DNA of 64,000 nucleotides from CAWHMS01 sp963830495 (GCA_963830495.1 CAWHMS010000002.1:1-64000), one strand, 5' to 3'; positions 53,203-62,402 are shown, counted from the first letter of the stretch. Translations and numbers: made by a program. The notes: generated by a model not told the origin, from the sequence alone.

Positions 53203-53538
53203 TCAGGAGGCGGTCGCCTGCTCGACGGAGTCGTGGATGGGGAACACCTTGGCCAGGCCGGTGATCCGGAAGATCTTGAGCAGCCGTTCCTGGGTGCAGA
53301 CCAGGTGCAGCGAGCCCTCGTGCGAGCGCACCCGTTTCAGCACGCCGACCAGCACTCCGAGGCCGGTGGAGTCCAGGAAGTCGACCCCTTCGAGGTCGAT
53401 CACCAGGTTGTAATGCCCGGCGTTAATCAGGTCGACGAGCCGCTCGCGCAGTTTGGGGGCGGTGTAGACGTCGATCTCGCCGCCGACGTCGACGACCATG
53501 CGGTCGCCGGTGGCGTGATTGTCGAGCGAGAGGTCCAT
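53203..53538 (-). CDS. Anti-sigma factor antagonist (STAS, BldG/RsbV-like)
   Basis: A 111-residue single STAS domain: MDLSLDNHATGDRMVVDVGG, EIDVYTAPKLRERLVDLINA and the phosphorylation site VDFLDSTGLGVLVGVL (Ser in DSTG). Such proteins bind anti-sigma kinases unless phosphorylated, releasing a stress or development sigma factor. Homologues (BldG-like) often lie by this helicase in Actinobacteria; the partner kinase is not in the window. ATG 53538. It is 168 bp upstream of hppA on the same strand. Confidence 0.92.
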   Translation of the reverse strand: MDLSLDNHATGDRMVVDVGGEIDVYTAPKLRERLVDLINAGHYNLVIDLEGVDFLDSTGLGVLVGVLKRVRSHEGSLHLVCTQERLLKIFRITGLAKVFPIHDSVEQATAS

Positions 53539-53680
53539 GGCTATGACTCCTATCCCCCGACACCGGTTTCGCTGAGCAGTGCCACGCCGACTCTAGAGCG
53601 AGCGAGCAGTTGCTGCCAGCCTATGCGTGCGCGCCGCGGTGTCCAGACCCGTCGGTGCCGGGTGCGAGGATGACCGGATC

Positions 53681-56008
53681 GTGAGTGGTGCTCGTCGTGT
53701 CTTCGACCCCGAGGCGGCCGCCCGCCGCCTGGTCGGTGACCCTTGTCGAGGCGACCGGCTCACCCATCTGGAGATCCTGCCGGCGCGCCAGGCTCGCCCG
53801 GCCGAGTGGCCGGAGTGGGCACACTCGTCGGCGGTCCAGGCGTGGCGAGCGCGTGGCGTCGTCGCGCCGTGGTCGCACCAGGTGGAGACGGCCGAGCTGG
53901 CCTGGTCGGGGCGGCACGTCGTCGTCGCGACGGGTACGGCGTCGGGCAAGTCACTGGCGTACCAGCTGCCCACGTTGTCGGCGATCGCCGCGAGCGTGCG
54001 CAGCCCCGGGGCACGCGGCGACACCGTTCTCTACCTCGCGCCGACCAAGGCGCTCGCCCATGACCAGCTGGCAGCCGTGCATGAGCTGGACCTGCCCGGT
54101 GTCCGCGCGACGACGTACGACGGCGACTCCGCCCGCGAGGAGCGTGACTGGAGCCGGGCACACGCCAACTACGTCCTCACCAACCCGGACATGCTGCACC
54201 GGACGATGCTGCCCACGCATGCCCGCTGGGCACAGTTCTTCGCCTCCCTGCGGTTCGTCGTCGTCGACGAGTGCCACCACTACCGGGGGGTCTTCGGCGC
54301 GCACGTGGCGCAGATCCTGCGGCGCATGGCCCGGGTGGCGGCTCACTACGGTGCTGACCCCGTGTTCGTGCTTGCCTCCGCGACCACTGCCCAGCCGGGT
54401 GACACGGCGGGGCGGCTGGTGGGGCGCGCTGTGGCCGAGGTGGTGGTGGACGGTTCCCCCAGCGGCCGCACGGCCCTGGCGATGTGGGAGCCGCCGCTGA
54501 CGTCGCTGCGTGGGGAGCAGGGCGCGCCGGTACGTCGAGCGGCCACCGCCGAGACAGCTGACCTGGTGGCAGACCTCGTCGCCGACGGGGTGCGCACCCT
54601 CGCCTTCGTCCGGAGCCGGCGCGGGGCCGAGTCGGTGGCGCTGCAGATCAAGGAGGCGCTCGACGAGGTGGCGAGCGGCCTCTCGGCCCGGGTGGCGCCG
54701 TACCGAGGTGGCTACCTCCCGGAGGACCGGCGGGAGCTCGAGCAGCAGTTCCGCAGCGGAGAGCTGCTGGCGATGGCGGCGACCAACGCGCTCGAGCTGG
54801 GCATCGACATCGCCGACCTGGACGCCGTCGTCATCGCAGGCTTCCCCGGCAGCCGAGCCTCGCTCTGGCAGCAGGTCGGTCGAGCGGGACGCGGGGGCCA
54901 GGGCGGGCTCGGAGTTCTCGTCGCCCGGGACGACCCACTGGACACGTATCTCGTCACCCATCCAGAGGCGCTGCTGGGGCGTCCGGTCGAGGCCACGGTT
55001 ATCGACACCGCGAACCCTTACGTGGTCGCTCCGCACTTGTGCGCCGCCGCGCAGGAGCTGCCACTGGCCGACGGTGAGCTCGGCCTGTTCGGACCGGCGA
55101 CGAGCGAGGTGGTGCGGTCCCTCGAGGCGTCGGGCTACCTGCGTCGGCGCCCCGTCGGCTGGTACTGGACCCGCCGGGACCGCGCAGCCGACCTCGCCGA
55201 CATCCGTTCCACGGGCGGGCCCCCGGTGCGCATCGTGGAAGGAGAGACGGGCCGGCTGGTGGGCACGGTCGACGCGGCGGCCGCTCATGCGACTGTGCAC
55301 GAGGGCGCGGTGTACCTGCACCTCGGCATGACCTACGTCGTGTCGGGCTTCGACCATGACGAGGGCGTCGCGGTGGTCGCCCCCGCAGTCGTCGACTACT
55401 CGACCAGCGCGCGCGAGGTCAGCGACATCACGATCATCGACACTGAGCTTGCCCAAACGTGGGGTGACGGCGTGGTGAGCTTCGGTTCGGTCGCGGTGTC
55501 GACGCAGGTCATCGGCTACCTCAAGCGCCGCAGCCGGACCGGCGAAGTGCTCGGAGACGTATCTCTCACGCTGCCGACACGACACCTGCGCACCAAATCG
55601 GTCTGGTGGACGCTGGCGGATGCCCAGCTCGCCTCCAGTGGGATTCCACCCGACGCGTTGGCGGGCGCCGCCCACGCCGCGGAACATGCCTCGATCGGGT
55701 TACTGCCGCTGTTCGCGACCTGCGACCGGTGGGACATCGGCGGAGTGTCCACAGCCCGGCACGGTGACACCGATAAGCTGACCGTGTTCGTGCATGACGG
55801 ACATCCGGGTGGCGCGGGCTTCGCCGAGCGCGGGTACGCGGCGGCGTCCAGCTGGCTGCTGGCGACCCGAGAGGCCATCGCCTCCTGCGGCTGCCAGGAG
55901 GGTTGCCCTTCCTGTATCCAGTCGCCCAAGTGCGGGAACGGCAACCACCCGCTGGACAAGCCCGGCGCGATCCGGTTGCTCGATGTGTTGCTAGCCGGGC
56001 ATCCCTGA
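53681..56008 (+). CDS. DEAD/DEAH-box helicase with DUF1998-type zinc end (MrfA-like)
   Basis: A 775-residue superfamily 2 helicase. Walker A is VVATGTASGKSLAYQLP (about residue 90), DEVH-type box VVVDECHHYRGVFGAHVAQI, motif III ASATTAQPGDTAG, then the second RecA domain with NALELGIDIADLDAVVIAGF and QQVGRAGRGGQGG (motif VI). The C-terminus carries CGCQEGCPSCIQSPKCGNGN, the four-cysteine zinc site of YprA/MrfA helicases, which act in DNA damage repair. The gene starts the conserved helicase-Tad block. GTG 53681 fits the family N-terminus. Confidence 0.9.
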   Translation: MSGARRVFDPEAAARRLVGDPCRGDRLTHLEILPARQARPAEWPEWAHSSAVQAWRARGVVAPWSHQVETAELAWSGRHVVVATGTASGKSLAYQLPTLSAIAASVRSPGARGDTVLYLAPTKALAHDQLAAVHELDLPGVRATTYDGDSAREERDWSRAHANYVLTNPDMLHRTMLPTHARWAQFFASLRFVVVDECHHYRGVFGAHVAQILRRMARVAAHYGADPVFVLASATTAQPGDTAGRLVGRAVAEVVVDGSPSGRTALAMWEPPLTSLRGEQGAPVRRAATAETADLVADLVADGVRTLAFVRSRRGAESVALQIKEALDEVASGLSARVAPYRGGYLPEDRRELEQQFRSGELLAMAATNALELGIDIADLDAVVIAGFPGSRASLWQQVGRAGRGGQGGLGVLVARDDPLDTYLVTHPEALLGRPVEATVIDTANPYVVAPHLCAAAQELPLADGELGLFGPATSEVVRSLEASGYLRRRPVGWYWTRRDRAADLADIRSTGGPPVRIVEGETGRLVGTVDAAAAHATVHEGAVYLHLGMTYVVSGFDHDEGVAVVAPAVVDYSTSAREVSDITIIDTELAQTWGDGVVSFGSVAVSTQVIGYLKRRSRTGEVLGDVSLTLPTRHLRTKSVWWTLADAQLASSGIPPDALAGAAHAAEHASIGLLPLFATCDRWDIGGVSTARHGDTDKLTVFVHDGHPGGAGFAERGYAAASSWLLATREAIASCGCQEGCPSCIQSPKCGNGNHPLDKPGAIRLLDVLLAGHP

Positions 56009-56067
56009 GATGGCTACCGTGACGTTGGCGTGGCTGCACCGGCCCGCCGAGTCGAGAGGAGCACCAC

Positions 56068-56406
56068 GTGATCGTGCTTGGTCTGCTGCTCCTCATCGTC
56101 GTGGCCATCGTCTCGGTCACGATGGTGGCGCGCGGCCGGGAATCCGTCCGGGTCGACCTGGACTCACTGGGCACGTTCGAGACCGATGCCGCGACAGTCT
56201 TCCTGCTAGGCGCAACGACGGTTCTGGTGGGAGTGCTGGGGGTGGCGATTCTGCTGGCTGGAGTGCGAGCTGGCCGGCGTCGACGCGCGAAGGTTCGTGA
56301 CCTTCAGCAGCGCGCCCGCCGGGGCGACGAGATCCGGGAACGCGAGGCGTCGCGCTCCGACGGCGACTCCGATATCCGCGCCGACCCGGCTCCACGCGAT
56401 CCCTGA
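56068..56406 (+). CDS. Small two-helix membrane protein
   Basis: A 112-residue hypothetical: transmembrane helix 1 (IVLGLLLLIVVAIVSVTMVA), a short loop (RGRESVRVDLDSLGTFETDA), helix 2 (ATVFLLGATTVLVGVLGVAI) and a strongly charged tail (RRRRAKVRDLQQRARRGDEI). It resembles the LapA/DUF1049-like layout but no motif confirms it. GTG 56068 sits 59 bp after the helicase, preceded by GAGAGGAGC. Convergent with the Tad block. Confidence 0.75.
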   Translation: MIVLGLLLLIVVAIVSVTMVARGRESVRVDLDSLGTFETDAATVFLLGATTVLVGVLGVAILLAGVRAGRRRRAKVRDLQQRARRGDEIREREASRSDGDSDIRADPAPRDP

Positions 56407-56423
56407 CGAGGAGCGGCGCACGA

Positions 56424-56768
56424 TCACTCCGGGCCTGCGCGCGCGATCCCGTGTAGCGCGACGGCCATCCCCAGTGGGAGAGCGAGATCAGCGCGGACCT
56501 CGACGACCACGTCCTCGCCCTCGGTGCGACAGCGCATCAACTCGACCGAGTTGTCGGCTGCGATCTCCGCCGCGGCCGCGCATGCCGGCTGGCCACGCTG
56601 CCGCACTGCTGCCGCGCTCAGTGCGGCCAGATCCGCGGCGGCGTCGACCTGGTGCTGGCGGGCCACGACGCCGGCCAGGAGCGCCGCCAGGGACCCAACC
56701 AACAACAGGATCACGGCCCCTGTCGCCCCCCAGACGGTCGACGAGCCACGCTCGTCAGGGCGCCGCAT
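56424..56768 (-). CDS. TadE/G-like secreted pilus accessory (Rv3654c-type)
   Basis: A 114-residue protein with an N-terminal type IV pilin-like helix: RGSSTVWGATGAVILLLVGS then LAALLAGVVARQHQVDAAAD (the DAAADLAALSAA motif of TadG/Rv3654c proteins). Two cysteines lie in CAAAAEIA and MRCRTEG. In mycobacteria the homologue is exported at this locus. ATG 56768 lies inside the upstream tadE gene (14-bp overlap), so they are coupled. Confidence 0.82.
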   Translation of the reverse strand: MRRPDERGSSTVWGATGAVILLLVGSLAALLAGVVARQHQVDAAADLAALSAAAVRQRGQPACAAAAEIAADNSVELMRCRTEGEDVVVEVRADLALPLGMAVALHGIARAGPE

Positions 56769-57135
56769 GGTCGATCTCCTCGCGTATGACGGTCGACGTC
56801 GCCTCCAGGGTGACGGTCGGGAGCGGCACCACCAGCCAACCCGGCGCGCCGACCGTGGCCCGGACGTGGGCTCGAACCTGATCATCCGATCCCGACACCG
56901 ACAGCTCCGCTCCTGGTGCCGTGCGCTGGACGTGCTGCTGAAGCGTTGCCGGATCGTCGCCGCGCGCCGCTCGGCGGGCGGCGTCCCTCGCCGCGTCGAC
57001 CACCTGGATCTGGGCGATCCCCAGCGCCACCAGCCAGCACAGACTGAGCACGACCGCCACCAGCGTCGGAATCACGACAGCCGCCTCGGCTGTGACGCTG
57101 CCATCTTCGCGGCGGGAGCGGGAACACACGGCCAT
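56755..57135 (-). CDS. tadE: TadE-family pseudopilin
   Basis: A 126-residue TadE-like minor pilin: GSVTAEAAVVIPTLVAVVLS then LCWLVALGIAQIQVVDAARD, the prepilin-like helix with Glu at position 5 (TAEAA), and AARRAARGDD. TadE is a pseudopilin of Flp/Tad systems. ATG 57135; 53 bp downstream of the DUF4244 gene. It is in the minus-strand order ssd-tadA-tadB-tadC-DUF4244-tadE-tadG-like. Confidence 0.88.
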   Translation of the reverse strand: MAVCSRSRREDGSVTAEAAVVIPTLVAVVLSLCWLVALGIAQIQVVDAARDAARRAARGDDPATLQQHVQRTAPGAELSVSGSDDQVRAHVRATVGAPGWLVVPLPTVTLEATSTVIREEIDHAAP

Positions 57136-57188
57136 CGGGCCTCCTCTCGACGGTGGGCGGACCGGCCGGGCCGGCCCGCCCGGGATGG

Positions 57189-57380
57189 TCAGAACGGCAA
57201 CAGCCCGGTGACCTTGTCGAGAACGTTCCTGATCAGCTGCTCACCGAAGTCGGTCGTGAGCAGTGTGTAGAGCACGCTGGCGAAGCCACAGGCGGAGACG
57301 GTTCCGACGGCGTACTCCGCCGTGTTCATCCCCTCCTCGTTGCGGGTCGGGAGGACAGGTGTCGAGATGCGGTGCGCCAT
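57189..57380 (-). CDS. DUF4244 Flp-pilin-like peptide
   Basis: A 63-residue protein: basic start, then GMNTAEYAVGTVSACGFASV and LYTLLTTDFGEQLIRNVLDK. The G-MNTAEYAVG pattern is the prepilin peptidase cleavage region plus hydrophobic helix of Flp-like major pilins (Rv3656c-type). It is the likely structural subunit. ATG 57380 has a good site (AAAGGA) 7 bp upstream. The 142-bp gap upstream holds a short hairpin GCCCTGC/GCAGGGC at 57400-57420 that may tune pilin expression. Confidence 0.88.
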   Translation of the reverse strand: MAHRISTPVLPTRNEEGMNTAEYAVGTVSACGFASVLYTLLTTDFGEQLIRNVLDKVTGLLPF

Positions 57381-57522
57381 GGTGATTCCTTTCGGCTCGC
57401 CCTGCCCGGGGAGCAGGGCTGGTTGCTGAGTTGAGAGCCTCATCGTGGCCGTCCGCCAGGGCCGTGGCCGTCGCCCCACCGGATCTGTTGACGGCGAGCA
57501 CGGGCCGGCACTCTGGGGACAG

Positions 57523-58257
57523 TCACTCCAGGACCAAGGTCGAGAACATCCCCACGACGGTGGGCACCACGCCGACGAGCATGAAGGCTGGCAAGAAGCA
57601 CAGACCCAGCGGGCCCGCGGACTGCACGCCCACCTTGCGCGCCTTGACCTGGACCTGCTGGCGGCGTTCGCGTCGCCGGTCCTCGGCCAGCCGAGCGAGG
57701 CCGCCAGCCAGCGGGGCACCAGACTGCAGTGTCCGGAGCATGGTGCGGCCCAGTGCCGCCAGCTCGACGTCGGCAGCGACGCGATGCCACTCGGCAACCG
57801 GGTCCGTGCCCAGGGCCAACCGGGCTGCAATGTGTCGCAGCTGCTCGCCGAGCGGCCCGGGGAGCGCGGCACCCACGACCGCGAGCGCGCGCTCCGGCGG
57901 CAGTCCGACCTCAGCACACGCCCCCAGCAGGTCGACAGCCAGCGGCAGGTCGCGCTGCACCGCCTCGCGCCGCCGGGTCCGGCTCGGCGGCTCCAGCCGG
58001 CCGATCCACCATGCGGCTGCGAGGCCGGCGCTCACCCCGGCAAGCGCGCCCCACGGCCCCGCCAACCCCCAGCCGAGCGCGGCGCCTGCTGCCGCGCAGA
58101 CAGCCGGGCGCCGTACCGGATCCTCGACCAGCGCTGGGCGCGATCGCCGTATCTCGCTGGGTGCTGCCGAGCGTGCCGCCACCAAGCGGCGCTCCGCTGC
58201 GCCGCCTCCATCGAGGACCAGGACGAGCAGGGCGAGAACGACCATGACCCCGACCAC
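57523..58257 (-). CDS. tadC: Tad secretion inner-membrane protein TadC-like
   Basis: A 244-residue type II secretion F-domain protein with N- and C-terminal transmembrane helices (VMVVLALLVLVLDGGG; LGLCFLPAFMLVGVVPTVVG) and a central F domain (RDLPLAVDLLGACAEVGLPP, LAALGRTMLRTLQSGAPLAG). It forms the membrane platform with TadB. GTG 58257 starts one base after the tadB stop. Confidence 0.88.
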   Translation of the reverse strand: MVGVMVVLALLVLVLDGGGAAERRLVAARSAAPSEIRRSRPALVEDPVRRPAVCAAAGAALGWGLAGPWGALAGVSAGLAAAWWIGRLEPPSRTRRREAVQRDLPLAVDLLGACAEVGLPPERALAVVGAALPGPLGEQLRHIAARLALGTDPVAEWHRVAADVELAALGRTMLRTLQSGAPLAGGLARLAEDRRRERRQQVQVKARKVGVQSAGPLGLCFLPAFMLVGVVPTVVGMFSTLVLE

Positions 58258-58258
58258 G

Positions 58259-59053
58259 TCATTCCTCCGCGGCCTCGGTCAGCCGCTCGACCCACAGCAC
58301 CCCGAGCAGAGCGAGCGTCAGCCCCAGGGCCAGGCACCCGAGGCCGGCCGTGGTCGACAGCAGGAACGCCAGGGGATCGGCGCCCATGGACACCCCCAAC
58401 GCGACGCCGAAGAGCGGCAGCACCAGCAACATCCGTGCCGTCGCCCGAGGCGGCCCGAGCGCAGCGGTCACCTCGGCTGCTGCATCCGCCTCGTGGCGCA
58501 GCGACTGTGCCACCCGCTCGACCACGACGGCCAGGGCGGCGCCGGATCTGCTCGCCACGTCCCACGCTGTCGCGACGGCCGCGAGGCCACTCGCTCCCGG
58601 TCTGTCGGCCAGCGCTCGCAGGGTTCCGGCCACGTCGCCGTCGAGGCGACCAGCCACGGCAACCGGAGCGAGGTCCGAGAACGCCGCACAGGCGTGCTGG
58701 AGAGCCGTCGTGGTCGGCAGCCCACCGTGCAGCTCGGCCGCGAGCGCATCACAGAACTCCAGCACCCAGCGTCGACGCTGTCCACGTTTCCGGCGGCGCC
58801 GGTGCTGTCTGATCAATCGGCGAATCAGCGGCAGCGTCACCAGCACCCCGACCAGCAGAATCCCCAGCCGGGCTCCGCGAGGCTCCGCGGCCCATAACCC
58901 GACGCCGGTCCCGGCCAGCGCCGCAGGCACCCAGGCGAGGGTGAGGCGAGTCGGCCGGGCCCGCGGCCCGGCTGGGTTCCGTCCGGCGTCCGGCACGGCC
59001 AACCACAGAGCCAGCCAGGAGGCCGTACCCAGGAGCACGAGTAGCCCGCTCAC
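58259..59053 (-). CDS. tadB: Tad secretion inner-membrane protein TadB-like
   Basis: A 264-residue partner of TadC. Three to four helices (LLVLLGTASWLALWLAVPDA; LGILLVGVLVTLPLIRRL; LLVLPLFGVALGVSMGADPL) flank an F domain with VLEFCDALAAELHGGLPTTT and ALAVVVERVAQSLRHEADAA. ATG 59053 overlaps the tadA stop by four bases. Confidence 0.9.
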   Translation of the reverse strand: MSGLLVLLGTASWLALWLAVPDAGRNPAGPRARPTRLTLAWVPAALAGTGVGLWAAEPRGARLGILLVGVLVTLPLIRRLIRQHRRRRKRGQRRRWVLEFCDALAAELHGGLPTTTALQHACAAFSDLAPVAVAGRLDGDVAGTLRALADRPGASGLAAVATAWDVASRSGAALAVVVERVAQSLRHEADAAAEVTAALGPPRATARMLLVLPLFGVALGVSMGADPLAFLLSTTAGLGCLALGLTLALLGVLWVERLTEAAEE

Positions 59054-60207
59054 TCCGACACCAGCAGCCGCTCGAGCAGGTCGGCTCCTGGCCCGGCTCG
59101 AGGCTCGCTCTGAGGCGTGAACGTGAGCGCAGGCAGCGCCTCGACAAGTCCCGTGGATGCCCGCTCGAGTACCGCGATCTCGTCCACGCGGCGGCGTCCG
59201 TCACCGCCGCGCCGCAGGTGGACGACGACGCGCACGGCCGCAGCGACCTGCGCATGCACCGCCGCACGGGGCAGCCCCGCCGCAACTCCCAGGGCCTCCA
59301 TCCGCGCGGGTACGTCAGCGGCACTGTTGGCGTGCAGTGTGCCGCAACCACCTTCGTGGCCCGTGTTCATCGCAGCCAGCAGGTCGACGACCTCGGCGCC
59401 GCGCACCTCGCCCACGACCAACCGGTCCGGGCGCATCCGCAGTGCCTGCCGGACGAGCACCCGCAGCGGGATCTCGCCGACTCCCTCGACGTTGGCCTGG
59501 CGCGCCTCGAGGGAGACGACGTGGGGATGGTCGGGACGAAGCTCGGCCGCGTCCTCGACGATGACCAGCCGGTCTCGGGGTGCCACCAGCCCCAGCAGCG
59601 CCGACAGCAGCGTGGTCTTGCCGCTGCCAGTGCCGCCAGAGACGAGGAATGCCGTCCGTTGCGCCACCAGGGCACGAAGTACCTGCGCTCCTGCCCGGCT
59701 GATCGAACCCGCGGCGGCGAGGTCATCGAGCGTCAGCGCTCGACGGGCCGGAACTCGGAGGGAGATGCACGTCCCCGATCGGGACACCGGCGCGAGCACC
59801 GCGTGCAGCCGACAGCCGTCCCGCATCCGCACGTCGACGTACGGCGACGCGTCGTCCAGCCGCCGCCCTGCCGACGCCGCCAGCCGCTGCGCAAGACGAC
59901 GCACGGCCTCGTCGTCGCGAAACCGGAGATCGGTCAGCCGGAGGCCTTCGCCGTCGTCGACGTACACCCGGCCCGGCCCGTTGACGAGCACGTCGGTCAC
60001 CCCCTCGGTGCGCAGCAGCGCCTCGAGGGGTCCGGCACCCACCGTGTCGAGGTGCAAGGCGTCGACGACGTCGAGCACCGCCTCGTCGCCCACGATCCCA
60101 CCCTCGTGGCGCAGCGCCCGGGCCACTTCGGCCGGGGTCGGGTCCGCGTGCTGCTCGGCCAACCTCGCGCGCACCCGATCGAGCAGCCGCGGATCGACGG
60201 AGCTCAC
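59050..60207 (-). CDS. tadA: Tad/CpaF-type secretion ATPase
   Basis: A 385-residue secretion ATPase powering pilus assembly. Walker A FLVSGGTGSGKTTLLSALLG (about residue 192), LVIVEDAAELRPDHPHVVSL (Asp box), LRMRPDRLVVGEVRGAEVVD and the His box NTGHEGGCGTLHANS. GTG 60207 overlaps the ssd TGA by four bases and gives the family start SSVDPRLLDRVRARLAEQ. Confidence 0.93.
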   Translation of the reverse strand: MSSVDPRLLDRVRARLAEQHADPTPAEVARALRHEGGIVGDEAVLDVVDALHLDTVGAGPLEALLRTEGVTDVLVNGPGRVYVDDGEGLRLTDLRFRDDEAVRRLAQRLAASAGRRLDDASPYVDVRMRDGCRLHAVLAPVSRSGTCISLRVPARRALTLDDLAAAGSISRAGAQVLRALVAQRTAFLVSGGTGSGKTTLLSALLGLVAPRDRLVIVEDAAELRPDHPHVVSLEARQANVEGVGEIPLRVLVRQALRMRPDRLVVGEVRGAEVVDLLAAMNTGHEGGCGTLHANSAADVPARMEALGVAAGLPRAAVHAQVAAAVRVVVHLRRGGDGRRRVDEIAVLERASTGLVEALPALTFTPQSEPRAGPGADLLERLLVSE

Positions 60208-61271
60208 CTCGCGCGGCTCTCGGCGAGCACGTCGTAGAGCAGGCGCCGGGCTGCTCGCCCGAGTCTGCCGCCGGCCGGAGGACCGAGCCCTTCGCTCACC
60301 GCACGCTCCACAGCGCGCACCGAAGGCCACACACCTGCGAGCGGCAGGCGCAGGCTTGCCGCGATGGAGTCTGGATCGATCGGCGACCCGCCGCCCGTCC
60401 GTACCACGAGCCGCACGTCGGCACACCGCCCGGTGACTTCGTCGAGCACCCGGGCCGTCCCGGCCGCACCGCGCACATCGGCAGGGCAGACGAGCAGCAG
60501 GGTGTCGGCGACGTCCAAGCACGGCTCGGCGGCAGCGTCGAGACGGCGGGGCAGATCGATCAGGACCAGATCTGCCGCTCGGCGGGCCGCCTGCAGCACC
60601 TCCCGGACGGTCGCTGCGGAGATGTCCCAGGGGTCCTGGCGTGCCCACGACAGCACGGCCACCCCATCGTCTCGAGGCAGCGTCTCGGCGAGTGAACCCG
60701 GACTGATCCGACCTCGGGTGCCTGCCACGTCACGCCAGCGCAGACCTTCGCTCTCCTCGCACCCAAGCAGCAGCTCCAGGCCGCCACCGAGCCCGTCGGC
60801 GTCCACCAGCAGCACCTCGTGGCCACGGTGCCGAACCGCCTGACGGGCCAGACAGCACGCCAGCGTCGAGGCACCCGCACCGCCCCGACCGCCCACGACA
60901 GCCAGCGTCCTGGCCGCGACCCCCCGCGCGTCGGTGACGTCGGCCAGCCAGTCGAGCACGCGCTGCTGCTCCCGCGGCAGCACCGCCACGCTGTCCGTGC
61001 GCAGACCCGCGGCCAGCCGCCAGATCTCCAGGTCCGGCTCCCGCGCCGTGATCAGCAGCGTGCGGTCGGGTCGGCCGACACTCGCTGGGAGTCGGTGCGC
61101 AGCACCGGGGTCGACCAACACTCCTGGCCGCGCGGTCAGCCGACCTGGGAGGGCGTCGGCCCGCGTCACCACGTCGACCAGCACGCCGGCGGCGGCCGCC
61201 AGTCGGTGCAGAGGCTCGACCAGCTCCGGGTCGTGGATCACGGCGACGGGCGCCGTACCGGTGCTCTCCAT
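60204..61271 (-). CDS. ssd: Septum site-determining protein Ssd (CpaE/MinD-like)
   Basis: A 355-residue ParA/MinD-superfamily protein. The deviant Walker A is VVGGRGGAGASTLACCLARQ, Walker B VLLVDADGLGGGLELLLG, and DLVLIDLPRRLDAAAEPC. An N-terminal receiver-like domain (about 1-110) lacks phospho-residues. In mycobacteria the homologue affects septation; in Tad systems CpaE positions the pilus. It is the first gene of the minus-strand block. ATG 61271. Upstream lies the 6C RNA on the same strand. Confidence 0.9.
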   Translation of the reverse strand: MESTGTAPVAVIHDPELVEPLHRLAAAAGVLVDVVTRADALPGRLTARPGVLVDPGAAHRLPASVGRPDRTLLITAREPDLEIWRLAAGLRTDSVAVLPREQQRVLDWLADVTDARGVAARTLAVVGGRGGAGASTLACCLARQAVRHRGHEVLLVDADGLGGGLELLLGCEESEGLRWRDVAGTRGRISPGSLAETLPRDDGVAVLSWARQDPWDISAATVREVLQAARRAADLVLIDLPRRLDAAAEPCLDVADTLLLVCPADVRGAAGTARVLDEVTGRCADVRLVVRTGGGSPIDPDSIAASLRLPLAGVWPSVRAVERAVSEGLGPPAGGRLGRAARRLLYDVLAESRAR

Positions 61272-61392
61272 GACCTCAGGGTCGGCGGACGCACCGGACC
61301 AGTGGGCCTGCCCCCGACGATCTGTGGATCATGGCCCGACTCCGTCAGTTCTGTGGATCGGCGCGCCAGGGAGTCGGTGACGACGCGGGCAT

Positions 61393-61500
61393 GGAAGCGG
61401 CCTCCGGTCGAAACCGGAGGCCGCCCATGGGTCTCGGCCCCGGGGGGGATGAAGCCGGACCCGCAGCCAGCAACGAGGGGGGATGTCGCTGGCGCGTTCT
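61393..61500 (-). ncRNA. 6C small RNA (B11-type)
   Basis: Between ssd and the HAD gene, as in mycobacteria. On the minus strand two stem-loops each have a C-rich loop. One is CCAGCGAC-ATCCCCCCTC-GTTGCTGG (about 61465-61492). The other is GGGTCCGGC with the loop TTCATCCCCCCCGGG closed by GCCGAGACCC (about 61429-61463). They are followed by a 12-bp terminator stem GCGGCCTCCGGT/ACCGGAGGCCGC at 61397-61424 (minus strand loop TTCG). TACAGT at 61502-61507 (minus) is the likely -10. 6C RNAs pair through their C loops with G-rich ribosome-binding sites. Confidence 0.92.
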
Positions 61501-61598
61501 CACTGTACCCCTCACTCCCGGGTGATCCGCAACGCCCACAGCACCGCCTATCCTCGTTCTACCGAATCGCGCGGATTCCTCGTAGGAAGCGAGCGCAC

Positions 61599-62402
61599 AT
61601 GACGCAGAGCACTGGTCGTCAGGCGGCGTTCTTCGATCTCGACAAGACGATCATCGCCAAGTCCAGCACGCTCGCGTTCAGCCGCTCGTTCTACCAGGGG
61701 GGTCTGATCTCCCGGCGCTCTGTCCTCCGCAGCGCCTACGCGCAGTTCGTGTACCTCTTCGGCTCCGTGGACCACGATCAGATGGAGCAGATGCGCCGCT
61801 ATCTCTCCGAGCTGTCGTCCGGCTGGGACGTCCAGACGGTCAAGAACATCGTTGCCGAGACCCTCCATCACATCGTCGACCCGCTGGTGTACGACGAAGC
61901 CGTGCACCTGATCGAGCACCATCACGCCCAGGGTCGTGACGTCGTCATCGTCTCGACCTCGGGAGCCGAGGTGGTGGAGCCGATTGGCGCGATGCTCGGT
62001 GCCGATCGGGTGATCGCCACCCGCATGGTCCAGGTGGAAGGTCGCTACAGCGGTGACATCGACTTCTACGCCTACGCCGACAACAAGGCGGCGGCGATCC
62101 GCGAGCTTGCTGCGGCCGACGGCTACGATCTCGCGAGCTGCTACGCCTACAGCGACTCGGTCACCGACCTGCCCATGCTGGAGGCGGTGGGCCACCCGCA
62201 CGCGGTCAATCCTGACCGGCTCCTCCGGCGTACGGCGCGCGAACGCGACTGGCCGGTCCTGGACTTCTCCAGGCCGGTGCAACTCCGCCGCCGGGTGCCG
62301 TTCGGCACAGGTCCGGGCACGCTCGCGGCGGCGGCCGTGGTCGCCGGCATCGTCGCCGCCGGGGCGGTGGCGCTGGCGCAGCGACGATCCCGACGCGTCT
62401 GA
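61599..62402 (+). CDS. HAD-IB family phosphatase (SerB-like, Rv3661-type)
   Basis: A 267-residue HAD-superfamily hydrolase, SerB-like. Motif I is AAFFDLDKTIIAKSSTLAFS (D13 and D15), motif II VVIVSTSGAEVVEPIGAMLG, motif III with DNKAAAIRELA and motif IV YAYSDSVTDLPMLEAVG. A C-terminal transmembrane helix (LAAAAVVAGIVAAGAVALAQ then RRSRRV) anchors it. The mycobacterial homologue (Rv3661) lies in the same place after the 6C RNA. Substrate unknown; it may be a membrane-linked phosphate monoester. ATG 61599 follows AGGAAG. Confidence 0.9.
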   Translation: MTQSTGRQAAFFDLDKTIIAKSSTLAFSRSFYQGGLISRRSVLRSAYAQFVYLFGSVDHDQMEQMRRYLSELSSGWDVQTVKNIVAETLHHIVDPLVYDEAVHLIEHHHAQGRDVVIVSTSGAEVVEPIGAMLGADRVIATRMVQVEGRYSGDIDFYAYADNKAAAIRELAAADGYDLASCYAYSDSVTDLPMLEAVGHPHAVNPDRLLRRTARERDWPVLDFSRPVQLRRRVPFGTGPGTLAAAAVVAGIVAAGAVALAQRRSRRV

